Below are positions 1 to 8,485 of a stretch of 64,000 bases of DNA, piece after piece. The stretch lies in NCBI RefSeq assembly GCF_024461735.1, contig NZ_JANGAD010000004.1, positions 62,001 through 126,000 on the forward strand, written 5' to 3'. A program made the position numbers and the translations under genes. How positions within the stretch are numbered: position 1 is the stretch's first letter; each line of letters begins with the position of its first letter. The notes below the pieces were generated by a model. The model saw only the letters and a program-made list of their open reading frames with translations. It was not told where the DNA came from and did not search any database. Source of the DNA: Anaerotignum propionicum (GTDB taxonomy: Bacteria; Bacillota; Clostridia; Lachnospirales; Anaerotignaceae).

Positions 1-1
1 T

Positions 2-208
2 GACCTGTACATGGCTTGTGGTATTTCCGGTGCAATTCAGCACGTTGCAGGTATGGAAAACTCCGAATTGGTTATTTCCATCAACAAAAACGACACAGCT
101 CCCATTTTCGAAGTTTCTGACTTGGGTATCGTTGGTGACGTTAAGGTTATCCTGCCTAAATTGGCTGATGCAATCAGAAAATATAAAGCAGCAAAGGCGA
201 ACAACTAA
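2..208 (+). CDS. etfA: Electron transfer flavoprotein alpha subunit, C-terminal fragment
   Basis: Only the last 68 codons are inside the window; the reading frame is open at the left edge. The visible part contains the FAD-binding C-terminal signature of EtfA: ISGAIQHVAGMENS followed by INKNDTAPIFEVSDLGIVGD. EtfA pairs with EtfB to pass electrons between acyl-CoA dehydrogenases or related enzymes and the respiratory or ferredoxin pool, and in anaerobes often takes part in flavin-based electron bifurcation. The partner etfB and any dehydrogenase would lie to the left, outside the window. The fragment ends in the basic tail KYKAAKANN. Identification is confident; which dehydrogenase it serves cannot be seen. 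Confidence 0.93.
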   Translation, partial: DLYMACGISGAIQHVAGMENSELVISINKNDTAPIFEVSDLGIVGDVKVILPKLADAIRKYKAAKANN

Positions 209-328
209 GAATTTGTTTGTCGGAGCATAATAAAGCAACGCCGCATAATGCACGGCTGATGATTTATAGGCCGAATTGTGTGCTCAGGTTTCACAAAATA
301 ATGCGGTATATAACTTAAGAATTTCGTA

Positions 329-362
329 AGCCCCTTGCCTTTTCGGCATAGGGGGCTTTCGG
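329..362 (+). terminator. Terminator after etfA
   Basis: An AAGCCCC arm and a GGGGGCTT arm form a GC-rich hairpin about 120 bases after the etfA stop. The T-tract is short (TTTC), so termination may be weak. The position between two unrelated genes supports the call. Confidence 0.6.
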
Positions 363-490
363 AATGCAGTTAAAGTATAAGCTGTATTTGAATACAATAT
401 ACAGTATTCCTTATTCCTTATTCTTTGACGCAATATAGTATCACTTTTTACAAATGGGTTTGTTTTTATATCGATAAGGGGGTTGTCGAG

Positions 491-1585
491 ATGGAGAGTA
501 ATTCTATTTTTTTCCCTGGCTATACAGCTGGTGAGAACGCATATCGTGAGATAGAAGCTGTATGTTCACCTTATGGGACAAAGGCGGTAGTCATTGGCGG
601 CAAAACAGCGATGGAAAAGACCAAAGAGTATTTATTGGAAGCAACGCAGGAGAGCTCCGTAAAAATTACCGATTTTATTTGGTATAAAGGAGAGGCGGCT
701 TTTGAGTACGCTGAGGAATTGCAGCAATTGGATGTGGTAAAAGAAGCAGATATGGTTTTTTGCGTCGGGGGCGGCAAAGCGATTGATTGTGCAAAGTTGG
801 TTGCAGATCATCTGAAAAAACCTTATTTCACTTTCCCTACCATTGCAGCAACCTGTGCATGTATTTCCGCATTGGGAATTTATTATCACACAAATCATGT
901 ATTCCGTGATTTCTTCCGTGTGGAAAGACCACCTGTGCATGTATTTATTTCAACAAAAGTTATCGCAGAGGCTCCAGAGGTATATCTTTGGGCAGGCATT
1001 GGCGACGGCATGAGCAAGGAAGCAGAAGTTAAATTTTCTGCAAGAGGTAAAGAGGCAGAATTAACTTTATCCGAGCAGGCTGGGGTTGCTATGTGCAGCT
1101 GCTGTACAGAGCCTTTGTTGAAATATGGTATCCAAGCTATGGAGGATTGTCGGTTAAACCGTCCTTCTCATGCCATTGAGCAGGTTGCTTTGGATATTTT
1201 CATTAACACTGGTATGGTATCTAATATGGTAGATTCCCATAAGTATAATACCAATTTGGCACATGCGCTGTTTAACAGTATGACCATGCTACCACAGGTT
1301 GAGGAAAGACATCGTCATGGCGAAGTTGTTTCTTATGGCACTTTGGTTTTATTGACATTGGATAAGCAGTATGACTTATTGGATCGTTTCTTTGCGTTCT
1401 ACAAGGGAATGAACTTGCCCACAAAGCTGTCTGATATTGAGGTTTCCGTTGAAGAATTGGATCCTGTTTTAGAGGCAGCTGTGAAAAAGTATGATTTGGA
1501 TTACACGCCTTATGAAATCACCACAGAAATGATTAAGGCGGCAATTTTGGAGCTGGAAGATTTCAATCTGAAGGCAACCGCTTAA
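491..1585 (+). CDS. Iron-containing alcohol dehydrogenase, glycerol-dehydrogenase-like
   Basis: 364 aa. The NAD-binding motif GGGKAIDCAK and the metal-site region (GIGDGMSK, AHALFNSM, RHRHGEVVSYG) place it in the Fe/Zn group III dehydrogenases, closest by eye to glycerol dehydrogenase (GldA). Such enzymes oxidise polyols or reduce ketones and aldehydes with NAD(H) in the cytosol; the substrate here is unknown. The ATG at 491 was chosen because AAGGGGG lies about 8 bases upstream. An upstream in-frame TTG at 425 has no ribosome site. An inverted repeat, GAATAC-8-GTATTC at 390-409, lies upstream and could be an operator. The gene appears to be single; the next gene starts 280 bases downstream. 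Confidence 0.85.
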   Translation: MESNSIFFPGYTAGENAYREIEAVCSPYGTKAVVIGGKTAMEKTKEYLLEATQESSVKITDFIWYKGEAAFEYAEELQQLDVVKEADMVFCVGGGKAIDCAKLVADHLKKPYFTFPTIAATCACISALGIYYHTNHVFRDFFRVERPPVHVFISTKVIAEAPEVYLWAGIGDGMSKEAEVKFSARGKEAELTLSEQAGVAMCSCCTEPLLKYGIQAMEDCRLNRPSHAIEQVALDIFINTGMVSNMVDSHKYNTNLAHALFNSMTMLPQVEERHRHGEVVSYGTLVLLTLDKQYDLLDRFFAFYKGMNLPTKLSDIEVSVEELDPVLEAAVKKYDLDYTPYEITTEMIKAAILELEDFNLKATA

Positions 1586-1610
1586 TGTAAATACATAGAG
1601 TGAAACTTTT

Positions 1611-1637
1611 GAGGCAAAGGAGGTAATCCTTTGCCTC
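1611..1637. repeat. Perfect 11-bp inverted repeat after the dehydrogenase gene
   Basis: GAGGCAAAGGA and TCCTTTGCCTC flank a 5-base loop, 26 bases after the stop of the dehydrogenase gene. No T-tract follows, so it may be a 3' stabilising stem-loop or a non-canonical terminator. The rest of 1638-1865 shows nothing recognisable. Confidence 0.6.
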
Positions 1638-1865
1638 GGATTGTTCAACGGAATGATTTTTAAGAGGAGCGGTAACCCTTTGTTTATTAAAATATAAAGC
1701 CTATGTTTCCAGGATTTGTAATAAAAAATCCATGTAAAGCAGTGAGGCTTTTTTTCTTTGTGGTTTTCAAAATAACTGCTACTTTTAGCCTTTTTTGAAG
1801 CTTGACAGCTGTGGCATATGCTTTTATACTTGTGAAGAGAAAAATAGACCTAAGGAGTGCGTAGG

Positions 1866-3230
1866 ATGGCATTTTTTCCAAGAATTGGGATGCGTATGAT
1901 TAAGACAGCAATCGCTGTGGGGATATGTTTTTTAATCAGCAGTTTAACAGGCGGAAACGGGAAACCTATTTTTTCTGCTATTGCTGCAATTATTTGCATG
2001 CAGCCTTATGTGGAGCATAGTGTAGATGTGGCATTTAACCGTATCATTGGAACGATCATAGGGGCAGTTTTCGGGTTAATTGCGGCATCTGTGAGCCTAT
2101 ACATTCCTCCAGAATATGATTATGTGCATTTTTTGGTGATATCCTTAACGGTTATCCCAGTTTTATATACAACAGTGTTGTTAAAAAAACCAGGAGCCTC
2201 AGCTTTGGCGGGGGTTGTTTTATTAAGTATTACTTTAAGCACTGGTTCTACACCACTTATGGATGCAGTCAATCGTTCTGTGGAAACCATCGTGGGAATT
2301 TTAGTCTCTCTGGGAGTAAATATGGCTCATTTACCCCGACGAAAAGAGAAGGATTTTCTTTTTGTTTCAGGGTTTGATGGGGCTATCTACGGAGAAAAGA
2401 CCGGTATGACCCCCTATAGTATTTTTGAATTGAATCAGTTGTTAAAGGATGACATGGCGTTTACCATTGCAACAGAAAGAACACCTGCATCGCTGATAGC
2501 GGATATAGGCATGCTTCATATAAAATTGCCAATTATCGCAATGGATGGAGCTGTGCTTTATGATATGAACGAGAAACGTTATCTGGCTTGTCATGGTCTT
2601 TCAAAAGAGCTGACAGAAAAGATTGAAAACTTTTTGAAAGAGTTTGATTTACATTATTTTTTAAATGTTGTTTGGCAGGATGTTCTGCTGATTTATTATC
2701 ACGACTTCAAAAATGAAGAAGAACAAAAGCTTTACCACCAGTTGCGTCTTTCTCCCCACAGAAACTATGTTTATGGAGAGCGTCCCGAGGATGGCATTGT
2801 TGTTTATATTCTCCTTGTAGTAAAGGACGAGACAGCTGACTTTGTTACGGAGAAATTGATTGAGATGGATAAAGAGAGGGAGCTTCTCTTTTTAAGGGAT
2901 AAATCCGAGACCCCAGAAGACTATTGTCATCTGAAAATTTATCATAAAAATGCCACAAAGGAATATATGATGAATAGGCTTTTAGAAAAAATGTCTCAGA
3001 AAAAAACTGTGGTTTTCGGAAGTAACAAGAACGATGCATCCATGATGCAGGCGGCGGACTTGTCTTTCGCAACATTAGATGCCAGTGATGATGCTGTGAA
3101 GGCGTCGGACTATCAGCTAAAGGGTACAGGCGACAGCATTGTTCGTAAAATGTTCCATCTATATGAGCCTTTGCCTTGGCAGACTTTGCCCAAAGAGCTG
3201 AGGAGTGAAAAAAAGAAAAAGGTGAAATAA
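1866..3230 (+). CDS. FUSC/aromatic-acid-exporter-like membrane domain fused to a degenerate HAD domain
   Basis: 454 aa. Residues 1-155 form a hydrophobic membrane domain with several helices that resembles the ArAE/FUSC N-terminal half (GGNGKPIFSAIAAIICMQPY, then a VAFNRIIGTIIGAVFG stretch). Residues 165-430 resemble a Cof-type HAD hydrolase. The HAD catalytic motifs are altered: motif I reads SGFDGAIY, with Gly169 where the nucleophilic Asp should be, and motif IV reads GSNKND (385-390) instead of GDxxND. The motif II Thr203 and a downstream Lys remain. I infer a membrane protein with a non-catalytic, possibly ligand-binding HAD domain. The ATG at 1866 fits AAGGAG 9 bases upstream; a GTG at 1857 abuts the ribosome site. 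tcdA follows with no gap. Confidence 0.8.
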   Translation: MAFFPRIGMRMIKTAIAVGICFLISSLTGGNGKPIFSAIAAIICMQPYVEHSVDVAFNRIIGTIIGAVFGLIAASVSLYIPPEYDYVHFLVISLTVIPVLYTTVLLKKPGASALAGVVLLSITLSTGSTPLMDAVNRSVETIVGILVSLGVNMAHLPRRKEKDFLFVSGFDGAIYGEKTGMTPYSIFELNQLLKDDMAFTIATERTPASLIADIGMLHIKLPIIAMDGAVLYDMNEKRYLACHGLSKELTEKIENFLKEFDLHYFLNVVWQDVLLIYYHDFKNEEEQKLYHQLRLSPHRNYVYGERPEDGIVVYILLVVKDETADFVTEKLIEMDKERELLFLRDKSETPEDYCHLKIYHKNATKEYMMNRLLEKMSQKKTVVFGSNKNDASMMQAADLSFATLDASDDAVKASDYQLKGTGDSIVRKMFHLYEPLPWQTLPKELRSEKKKKVK

Positions 3231-3953
3231 ATGCAGGAAGAATTACATGAGTTATCCAGAGCGGAGCTTTTGTTGGGGGAGGATAGCTTAAGGAAATTAA
3301 AGCAAGCCAAGGTTGCTGTTTTTGGAATAGGTGGCGTAGGCTCCTTTGCTACGGAAGCATTGGCAAGGGGAGGTGTTGGACATTTAACCTTAATCGATGG
3401 AGATTGTGTGTCCTTAACAAACATAAACCGTCAGCTCATCGCAACTCAAAAAACTGTAGGACAGTTCAAAACAGAGGTTATGAAGGAACGTATTCATGAT
3501 ATTTTGCCCCAAACAACAGTGGAGAACCATTCTGTGCTTTTTACCAATGAAAATAGAGGGCTGATTAATTTTGGGGAATATGATTACATTGTGGATGCCA
3601 TAGATATGATTACCTCAAAAATTATATTAATTGAAGAGGCAAAGAAAGCGGGTGTGCCCATCATTAGCTGTATGGGAACAGGAAATAAGCTTGATCCATC
3701 CAGATTTGAAGTGGCGGATATTGCAAAAACCTCTGTTTGTCCTTTGGCCAAGGTGATGCGCAAAGAGCTAAAAGAGAGAGGTATACGAGACGTTAAGGTG
3801 GTTTATTCCAAGGAGCTGCCAAGAAAACCACGAGAATCCCTGGAAAGCGGAAAGAGGCAGATACCTGGCAGCCTTTCTTTTGTTCCTCCAGCTGCAGGGA
3901 TGGTTCTGGCGGGTGAGGTAATTTGTTATTTGGCTGGAATTGTGCGGGAGTGA
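3231..3953 (+). CDS. tcdA: tRNA threonylcarbamoyladenosine dehydratase (ThiF/E1-like)
   Basis: 240 aa. ATP-binding glycine loop GIGGVGSFA (residues 32-40), the DGDCVSLTNINRQ segment and the C-terminal SFVPPAAG block are typical of TcdA (CsdL/YgdL). The enzyme uses ATP to cyclise t6A at tRNA position 37 to ct6A. Length matches the family, which lacks the second half of larger E1 enzymes. The ATG directly follows the stop codon of the membrane/HAD gene, with AAGGTG inside that gene's last codons, so the two are probably co-transcribed. No functional link between the two products is evident. Other ThiF-family roles are less likely because no ubiquitin-like partner is encoded nearby. Confidence 0.9.
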   Translation: MQEELHELSRAELLLGEDSLRKLKQAKVAVFGIGGVGSFATEALARGGVGHLTLIDGDCVSLTNINRQLIATQKTVGQFKTEVMKERIHDILPQTTVENHSVLFTNENRGLINFGEYDYIVDAIDMITSKIILIEEAKKAGVPIISCMGTGNKLDPSRFEVADIAKTSVCPLAKVMRKELKERGIRDVKVVYSKELPRKPRESLESGKRQIPGSLSFVPPAAGMVLAGEVICYLAGIVRE

Positions 3954-4006
3954 AAAAAAGCCTAAGTGGCGAATAAAGTAAAAAAATTCCAAAAAATATC
4001 GGAAAA

Positions 4007-4255
4007 GTGGAGAGAACTATTAAGAAAAAGAAGCATTTCTTATATTTTTCTGAAACATTTCAAAATCCCTTGAAAGGGGAAATATATTTGGATAGAATAA
4101 ATGTAACCATAAAATTTATGAATCTTGCTTCACAGAAAGCACCACTGTCTAAAATTGTGAAGGTGGATGAGGGGCAATACCAAGATGGTTTTTTATCAGT
4201 TTGGGAGAATAGAGCTTCAAAGCTTTTTTATCATTATCCCGATACCATAAAATGA
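4007..4255 (+). CDS. Possible small protein of unknown function
   Basis: Open frame of 82 codons with a GTG start in the gap between tcdA and the lipoprotein gene. The conceptual protein has a plausible soluble composition (Lys-rich N-terminus, then a segment that could form beta strands), but the upstream ribosome site is poor (GGAAAA abutting the start) and I recognise no family. A good sigma-A-type promoter at 4070-4098 sits inside the frame and would serve the lipoprotein gene, which argues against coding. Listed because it is the only sizeable frame in this 334-base gap. Confidence 0.25.
   Translation: MERTIKKKKHFLYFSETFQNPLKGEIYLDRINVTIKFMNLASQKAPLSKIVKVDEGQYQDGFLSVWENRASKLFYHYPDTIK
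4070..4098 (+). promoter_or_regulatory. Candidate promoter for the lipoprotein gene
   Basis: TTGAAA, a 17-base spacer, then TAGAAT; the lipoprotein start lies about 190 bases downstream. Confidence 0.5.
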
Positions 4256-4287
4256 TGGTTTCCGAGATTGTAAAAGGAGGTGTTAGG

Positions 4288-5181
4288 GTGAAAAATAAAA
4301 TAAAAGTTGCAATCACTATGGCTTTATGTGCAATGGTTTTCTTAAGTGGATGCAACGCAAAACCGACCTCCAATGTGGAAGTAGCTTTAGCTGAAGGGGG
4401 ACCCGAAAATTATATTGCTTCAGCGAAGGCCAAGTTGGAAGCAGCCCCAAGCTTTGCTGCTGATTTTTATGCAGAGGCACAAATGGGCAAAGAGGAAGAC
4501 AAAACTATTACCAAAGCGAAAATTGAAATGCTTCGGGAACCATTGGCAGTGGGGATTTTAACCCAAGATTTATTTGGAAAGACAACGATGGATTCTCAAA
4601 TGTATTTGGAAAAAGTAAATGATGGTGTAAATATGTATATGTCATATGATGGACAGTGGACAGAGATGACATTGGCAGAAGAAAATGCAATGAAGTTTGT
4701 GGGCATGTATGATGCCGTTAAGGATATGAGCATTTTGTTGGATGCTGGGGATGAATGGAAGCTGGTTTCTGCAAAAAGCGGTGTTGTTACCATAACAGGG
4801 CAGATACCGGCGCAAAAGGTTTATGATGTATCAGAAGCGGGATTCTTTCTGCAGATTGCGGGTATGAATGGTGTTGGAGAGAATTATTATTCTGATGTGC
4901 AAGCTGTACCCTTTGAAATTCAGTTAAAAGAGGATGGAACGCCCATTTCCTTTACCATTGATTTTGGGAAAACCTTAGAAATTGTTATGAACCATGTTTT
5001 GCAGGAATTGGGACAGGAAGGAACTGAGCCTATTAAGGTTGATAAATACACGATCACGCAAAATATCTCCAAGCTTGGAGAAGTGAAAAAAATAGATATT
5101 CCATCTGGAGCGAGAAGTGCGATTAACTATGAAAAAGAAATTTCTCTGATAGAAAGCAATTCATCAAAGGATAAAGAGTAA
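4288..5181 (+). CDS. Lipoprotein, DUF6612-like
   Basis: 297 aa from the GTG at 4288, which has a strong AAAGGAGG 8 bases upstream; two in-frame ATG codons at 4252 and 4255 lack a site. The N-terminus has a basic start, a hydrophobic core and the lipobox LSGC, so the mature protein is predicted to be lipid-anchored outside the cell. The rest is a beta-rich domain with YMSYDGQWTEMT and KEDGTPISFTIDFG, features I associate with DUF6612/LppX-like lipoproteins of Clostridia that may bind a hydrophobic ligand. A Ser/Lys/Asp/Glu-rich tail closes the protein. It stands alone behind its own promoter. Family assignment is moderate; function is unknown. Confidence 0.75.
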   Translation: MKNKIKVAITMALCAMVFLSGCNAKPTSNVEVALAEGGPENYIASAKAKLEAAPSFAADFYAEAQMGKEEDKTITKAKIEMLREPLAVGILTQDLFGKTTMDSQMYLEKVNDGVNMYMSYDGQWTEMTLAEENAMKFVGMYDAVKDMSILLDAGDEWKLVSAKSGVVTITGQIPAQKVYDVSEAGFFLQIAGMNGVGENYYSDVQAVPFEIQLKEDGTPISFTIDFGKTLEIVMNHVLQELGQEGTEPIKVDKYTITQNISKLGEVKKIDIPSGARSAINYEKEISLIESNSSKDKE

Positions 5182-5218
5182 TAAAGCGTGAGATTTTTCA
5201 ATGTATGCAGTGAAAAAA

Positions 5219-5246
5219 CCTTGAAAAAGCAGTGCATTTTTCAAGG
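5219..5246. terminator. Perfect 10-bp hairpin between the lipoprotein and ABC-F genes
   Basis: CCTTGAAAAA and TTTTTCAAGG flank an 8-base loop about 40 bases after the lipoprotein stop. On the plus strand no clean T-run follows; on the minus strand a run of six T follows. It probably ends the lipoprotein transcript. Confidence 0.5.
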
Positions 5247-5404
5247 AATGGTTACTTCATTTCCATATCCTGAGGCCCTTGTGAAAGCAGGGGTTTATTT
5301 TTTTGAAAAAATGAAGAGGAAAGAGATATATTTCTGCAAAAAAACGTGAGAAGTGCTGATAATGAATGGATTTTATAAATAATACTGTTTTTTTTGTGGG
5401 ATGA

Positions 5405-5413
5405 TGCTATAAT
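5405..5413 (+). promoter_or_regulatory. Extended -10 promoter for the ABC-F gene
   Basis: TGCTATAAT is a perfect extended -10 element 37 bases upstream of the ABC-F start. No good -35 hexamer is visible at the usual distance. Confidence 0.55.
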
Positions 5414-5449
5414 GAAAAAGATTGACTTGAAAAAAGGAGAGAATATACT

Positions 5450-7078
5450 ATGATCGCAGCACAAGGTGTCAGCCTTCAATACGGGGGCAGAGTGCTTTTT
5501 AATGATGTAAATATTAACTTTACAAAAGGGAATTGTTATGGACTCATTGGTGCCAATGGCGCCGGTAAGTCTACATTTTTGAAAATTTTATCTGGGGAGA
5601 TTGAACCCAATAAGGGCTCTGTATTCATAACCCCCGGCGAAAGAATGGCTGTTTTGAAGCAGGATCACTTCTTGTTTGATGAATTGGACGTTGTTCAGAC
5701 GGTTTTGTATGGTCACAAAAGATTGTATGAAATTATGAAGGAAAAAGAAGAACTGTACTCCAAGGCAGATTTTACTGATGAGGATGGCATTAAGGTTTCC
5801 GAATTAGAAGGTGAATTTGCAGAGCTTGACGGATGGTCTGCCGAATCCAATGCGGAAATCTTGTTAAATGGCTTGGGTATTACCAATGAATTGCATTATG
5901 TAAAAATGAAGGAATTGACAGGTACCCAGAAGGTAAAGGTGCTTTTGGCACAGGCGTTATTTGGAAATCCTGATATTTTACTACTGGACGAGCCTACCAA
6001 CCATTTGGATATTCATGCAATTAGATGGTTAGAAGACTTCTTAATGAACTTTGAAAATACCGTTATTGTTGTATCCCATGATAGACATTTCTTAAATAAG
6101 GTTTGTACCAATATTGCGGATATTGATTATGGTAAAATTACAATGTTTGTTGGTAACTATGATTTCTGGTATAGCTTTACCCAGTTGACCCAGCGTCAAA
6201 TTAAAGACCAGAATAAACGGACAGAGCAGAAAATGAAGGAATTACAGGAATTCATTCAGCGCTTTAGCGCCAATGCTTCCAAAGCAAAGCAGGCAACCAG
6301 CAGAAAAAAATTGTTGGATAACCTTCAGATGGATACCGTTAAGCCTTCCAGCAGACGTTATCCTTTCTGTAGCTTTAAGCAAGACAGAGAAGTAGGAAAT
6401 GATGTTTTATTGGTAGAGAATATTTCTAAAACCATTGATGGCAAGAAGATTTTGGATAACATAAGCTTTATGATTCGTCCTAACGAAAAGGTAGCCTTTG
6501 TAGGTAAGGACGAAATTGCAAGAACTGCTTTATTCCAGATTTTGATGGGGGAAATGGAGCCTGATGAAGGAAAATTTAAATGGGGCATTACAACCAAAAC
6601 AGGATACTTCCCTAAGGATAATTCAGAATATTTTGAAGGCTGTAAAGAATCTTTGATTGAGTGGCTGAGACCCTTTGCCAAGGAAGGGGAGCAGTATGAT
6701 GCGGATATTCGTGGATGGCTGGGACGCATGCTCTTTAGTGGCGAGGAAGCTTTGAAGTCTGCTCATGTTTTATCCGGTGGTGAGAAAGTACGTTGTATGC
6801 TTTGTAAGATGATGATGAGTGGTGCAAACGTATTGATTATGGACGAGCCCACAAACCATTTGGATTTGGAAGCAATCACTGCGTTAAATGAAGGTTTGTC
6901 TGAATATAAAGGTACACTGCTTTTTGATTCTCATGACCATCAGTTTGTACAGACCATTGCTGATAGAATTATTGAAATTCTACCGGGTGGAATCATTGAC
7001 AGACAAATGACTTATGATGAATATTTGGAAGATGAAGAGATTAATAATTTGCGCTTAAAATTGACTGAGGAGGCGTAA
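5450..7078 (+). CDS. ABC-F family ATPase, YbiT-like, with degenerate second P-loop
   Basis: 542 aa with two ABC domains in one chain and no membrane segments, so a ribosome-associated ABC-F protein rather than a transporter. Domain 1 has P-loop GANGAGKST (34-42), LTGTQ signature and LLLDEPTNHLD. A charged linker (about 245-300) joins it to domain 2, which has VLSGGEK and LIMDEPTNHLD but a P-loop that reads VGKDEIARTAL (351-361), missing the Gly-Lys pair. ABC-F proteins act on the ribosomal E-site to relieve stalls or protect against antibiotics; which role applies here is unknown. An extended -10 lies upstream, and the threonine aldolase gene follows after 3 bases, suggesting co-transcription. 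Confidence 0.9.
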   Translation: MIAAQGVSLQYGGRVLFNDVNINFTKGNCYGLIGANGAGKSTFLKILSGEIEPNKGSVFITPGERMAVLKQDHFLFDELDVVQTVLYGHKRLYEIMKEKEELYSKADFTDEDGIKVSELEGEFAELDGWSAESNAEILLNGLGITNELHYVKMKELTGTQKVKVLLAQALFGNPDILLLDEPTNHLDIHAIRWLEDFLMNFENTVIVVSHDRHFLNKVCTNIADIDYGKITMFVGNYDFWYSFTQLTQRQIKDQNKRTEQKMKELQEFIQRFSANASKAKQATSRKKLLDNLQMDTVKPSSRRYPFCSFKQDREVGNDVLLVENISKTIDGKKILDNISFMIRPNEKVAFVGKDEIARTALFQILMGEMEPDEGKFKWGITTKTGYFPKDNSEYFEGCKESLIEWLRPFAKEGEQYDADIRGWLGRMLFSGEEALKSAHVLSGGEKVRCMLCKMMMSGANVLIMDEPTNHLDLEAITALNEGLSEYKGTLLFDSHDHQFVQTIADRIIEILPGGIIDRQMTYDEYLEDEEINNLRLKLTEEA

Positions 7079-7081
7079 GCA

Positions 7082-8113
7082 TTGATTAACGGAAAAATTG
7101 ATTTCAGAAGTGACACAGTAACTGTACCAACGGAAGAAATGAGAAAAGCAATGGCAAGCGCTGTGGTTGGCGATGACGTTTATGGAGATGATGCCACAAT
7201 CAATGAGCTGGAGAGATTGGCTGCGGAGATGTTTGGCAAAGAAGCTGCACTTTTTGTTCCAACAGGAACAATGGCCAATCAGCTTGCGCTATTTACCCAT
7301 GTACAAAGGGGAGAAGAGGTTATCCTTCCTGATAACTGCCATATTATTGCCCATGAAGCAGGAGCATCTGGGATTATTGCAGGTGCACAGTTGCGCTCTG
7401 TACCCAATGTGAAGGGTGAAATGTCTTTGGATTTGGTCGAACATTATATCAGAAAGGATCTGGATGATATTCATCAGCCAAGAACTGCTCTGATTAGCTA
7501 TGAAAATGCAGATTCTGATGGCCAAGTGCGTTCTTTGGAGTATATGAAACATGTGAAGGCTCTTGCTGAAAAATATCAATTGCCCGTTTATGTTGATGGT
7601 GCCCGCATCTTTAATGCAGCTACTTATTTAAATGTGAATGTAAAGGAAATGGCACAATATGCAGATACCATTTCTGTTTGCTTGTCAAAAGGTCTTTGTG
7701 CCCCTGCTGGTTCCTTATTAATGGGTAGCAATGAGTTTATCGCAAAGGCAAGAAGAAAACGCAAAATTCTTGGTGGCGGTATGCGTCAGGTAGGTATTTT
7801 GGCGGCGGCAGGCATTCTTGCACTGAAGGAAATGTCAAAAAGATTGCAGGAAGATCATGATAATGCGAAATATTTGTGCACACGCTTGAAAGAAGTAGAA
7901 GGCTTGGAGGTTTATGAGGAACGTCAGCAAATTAATATGGTATTTTTCCGCCTAAAAGACTTCCCGCTGAATTCTTCTGCTTTGGTAAAATATATGGCTG
8001 ATCGAGATATACGTATCAACGGTGAGGACAACGGAATGATGCGGTTTGTGACCCATAATTATGTTTCCAAGGAAGAAATTGATAAAGTTGTGCAGTTGTT
8101 AAAAGAAGCCTGA
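7082..8113 (+). CDS. ltaE: Low-specificity L-threonine aldolase
   Basis: 343 aa. PLP-dependent fold-type I enzyme that cleaves threonine or allo-threonine to glycine and acetaldehyde. The N-terminus DFRSDTVTVPTEEMRKAM, the GDDVYGDD segment and the PLP-binding VCLSKGLCAPAGS with Lys203 are typical. The start is a TTG at 7082 with GAGGAGG about 8 bases upstream, inside the end of the ABC-F gene. The pairing with an ABC-F gene looks positional rather than functional. A terminator follows. Confidence 0.93.
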   Translation: MINGKIDFRSDTVTVPTEEMRKAMASAVVGDDVYGDDATINELERLAAEMFGKEAALFVPTGTMANQLALFTHVQRGEEVILPDNCHIIAHEAGASGIIAGAQLRSVPNVKGEMSLDLVEHYIRKDLDDIHQPRTALISYENADSDGQVRSLEYMKHVKALAEKYQLPVYVDGARIFNAATYLNVNVKEMAQYADTISVCLSKGLCAPAGSLLMGSNEFIAKARRKRKILGGGMRQVGILAAAGILALKEMSKRLQEDHDNAKYLCTRLKEVEGLEVYEERQQINMVFFRLKDFPLNSSALVKYMADRDIRINGEDNGMMRFVTHNYVSKEEIDKVVQLLKEA

Positions 8114-8120
8114 TAAAAGT

Positions 8121-8152
8121 GTTGCCCTCGTATTTCGGGGGCAGCTTTTTTA
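8121..8152 (+). terminator. Terminator after ltaE
   Basis: TGCCCTCG and CGGGGGCA form an 8-bp stem with one G-U pair and a 5-base loop, followed closely by a run of six T. Confidence 0.85.
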
Positions 8153-8173
8153 TTCATAGTTGTTTAAAATTAT

Positions 8174-8182
8174 TGTTATACT
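8174..8182 (+). promoter_or_regulatory. Candidate extended -10 upstream of the split LysO genes
   Basis: TGTTATACT lies 16 bases upstream of the first start codon. No convincing -35 is present. Confidence 0.4.
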
Positions 8183-8197
8183 AAGGTTTATGGGGGG

Positions 8198-8485
8198 ATG
8201 AAAATGTGGAAGATTTTTTTGGTTTTGGCAATTGGTTTTGCAATTGGTTTTTTGGGACTACTTAAGGAAAAATATATAAAATTAAATTGTCGTCTGCAAA
8301 CTCTTTGGCTGATGCTCTTGATTTTCTGCATGGGGGTTAGCATAGGCAGAAATGGTGAGGTAATTCGCAACTTACCTGCTTTGGGCGGGAAGGCTCTATT
8401 ATTTGCGATTTTAGCAGTCATTGGCAGTATCCTTTTTGTGTTTCTTTTGAGTAAGCTGTTTTTTGAAAAGGAGGGAGCAAAATGA
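8198..8485 (+). CDS. LysO-type exporter, N-terminal part as a separate subunit
   Basis: 95 aa, three hydrophobic helices. With the next gene it matches the two halves of LysO/YbjE (DUF340) L-lysine exporters: the segment CMGVSIGRNGEVIRNLP is the first of two internally similar halves. In E. coli both halves lie in one chain of about 300 aa. Here a stop codon separates them, and the start of the second part overlaps this stop by 4 bases (ATGA), so translational coupling is likely. A run of G upstream serves as ribosome site. I infer a two-subunit exporter in the cytoplasmic membrane; the lysine substrate is taken from the family only. Confidence 0.8.
   Translation: MKMWKIFLVLAIGFAIGFLGLLKEKYIKLNCRLQTLWLMLLIFCMGVSIGRNGEVIRNLPALGGKALLFAILAVIGSILFVFLLSKLFFEKEGAK

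Noticed and set aside
425..490. Upstream TTG start for the alcohol dehydrogenase
   Set aside because: No ribosome site; the ATG at 491 has AAGGGGG at good spacing and matches the family N-terminus.
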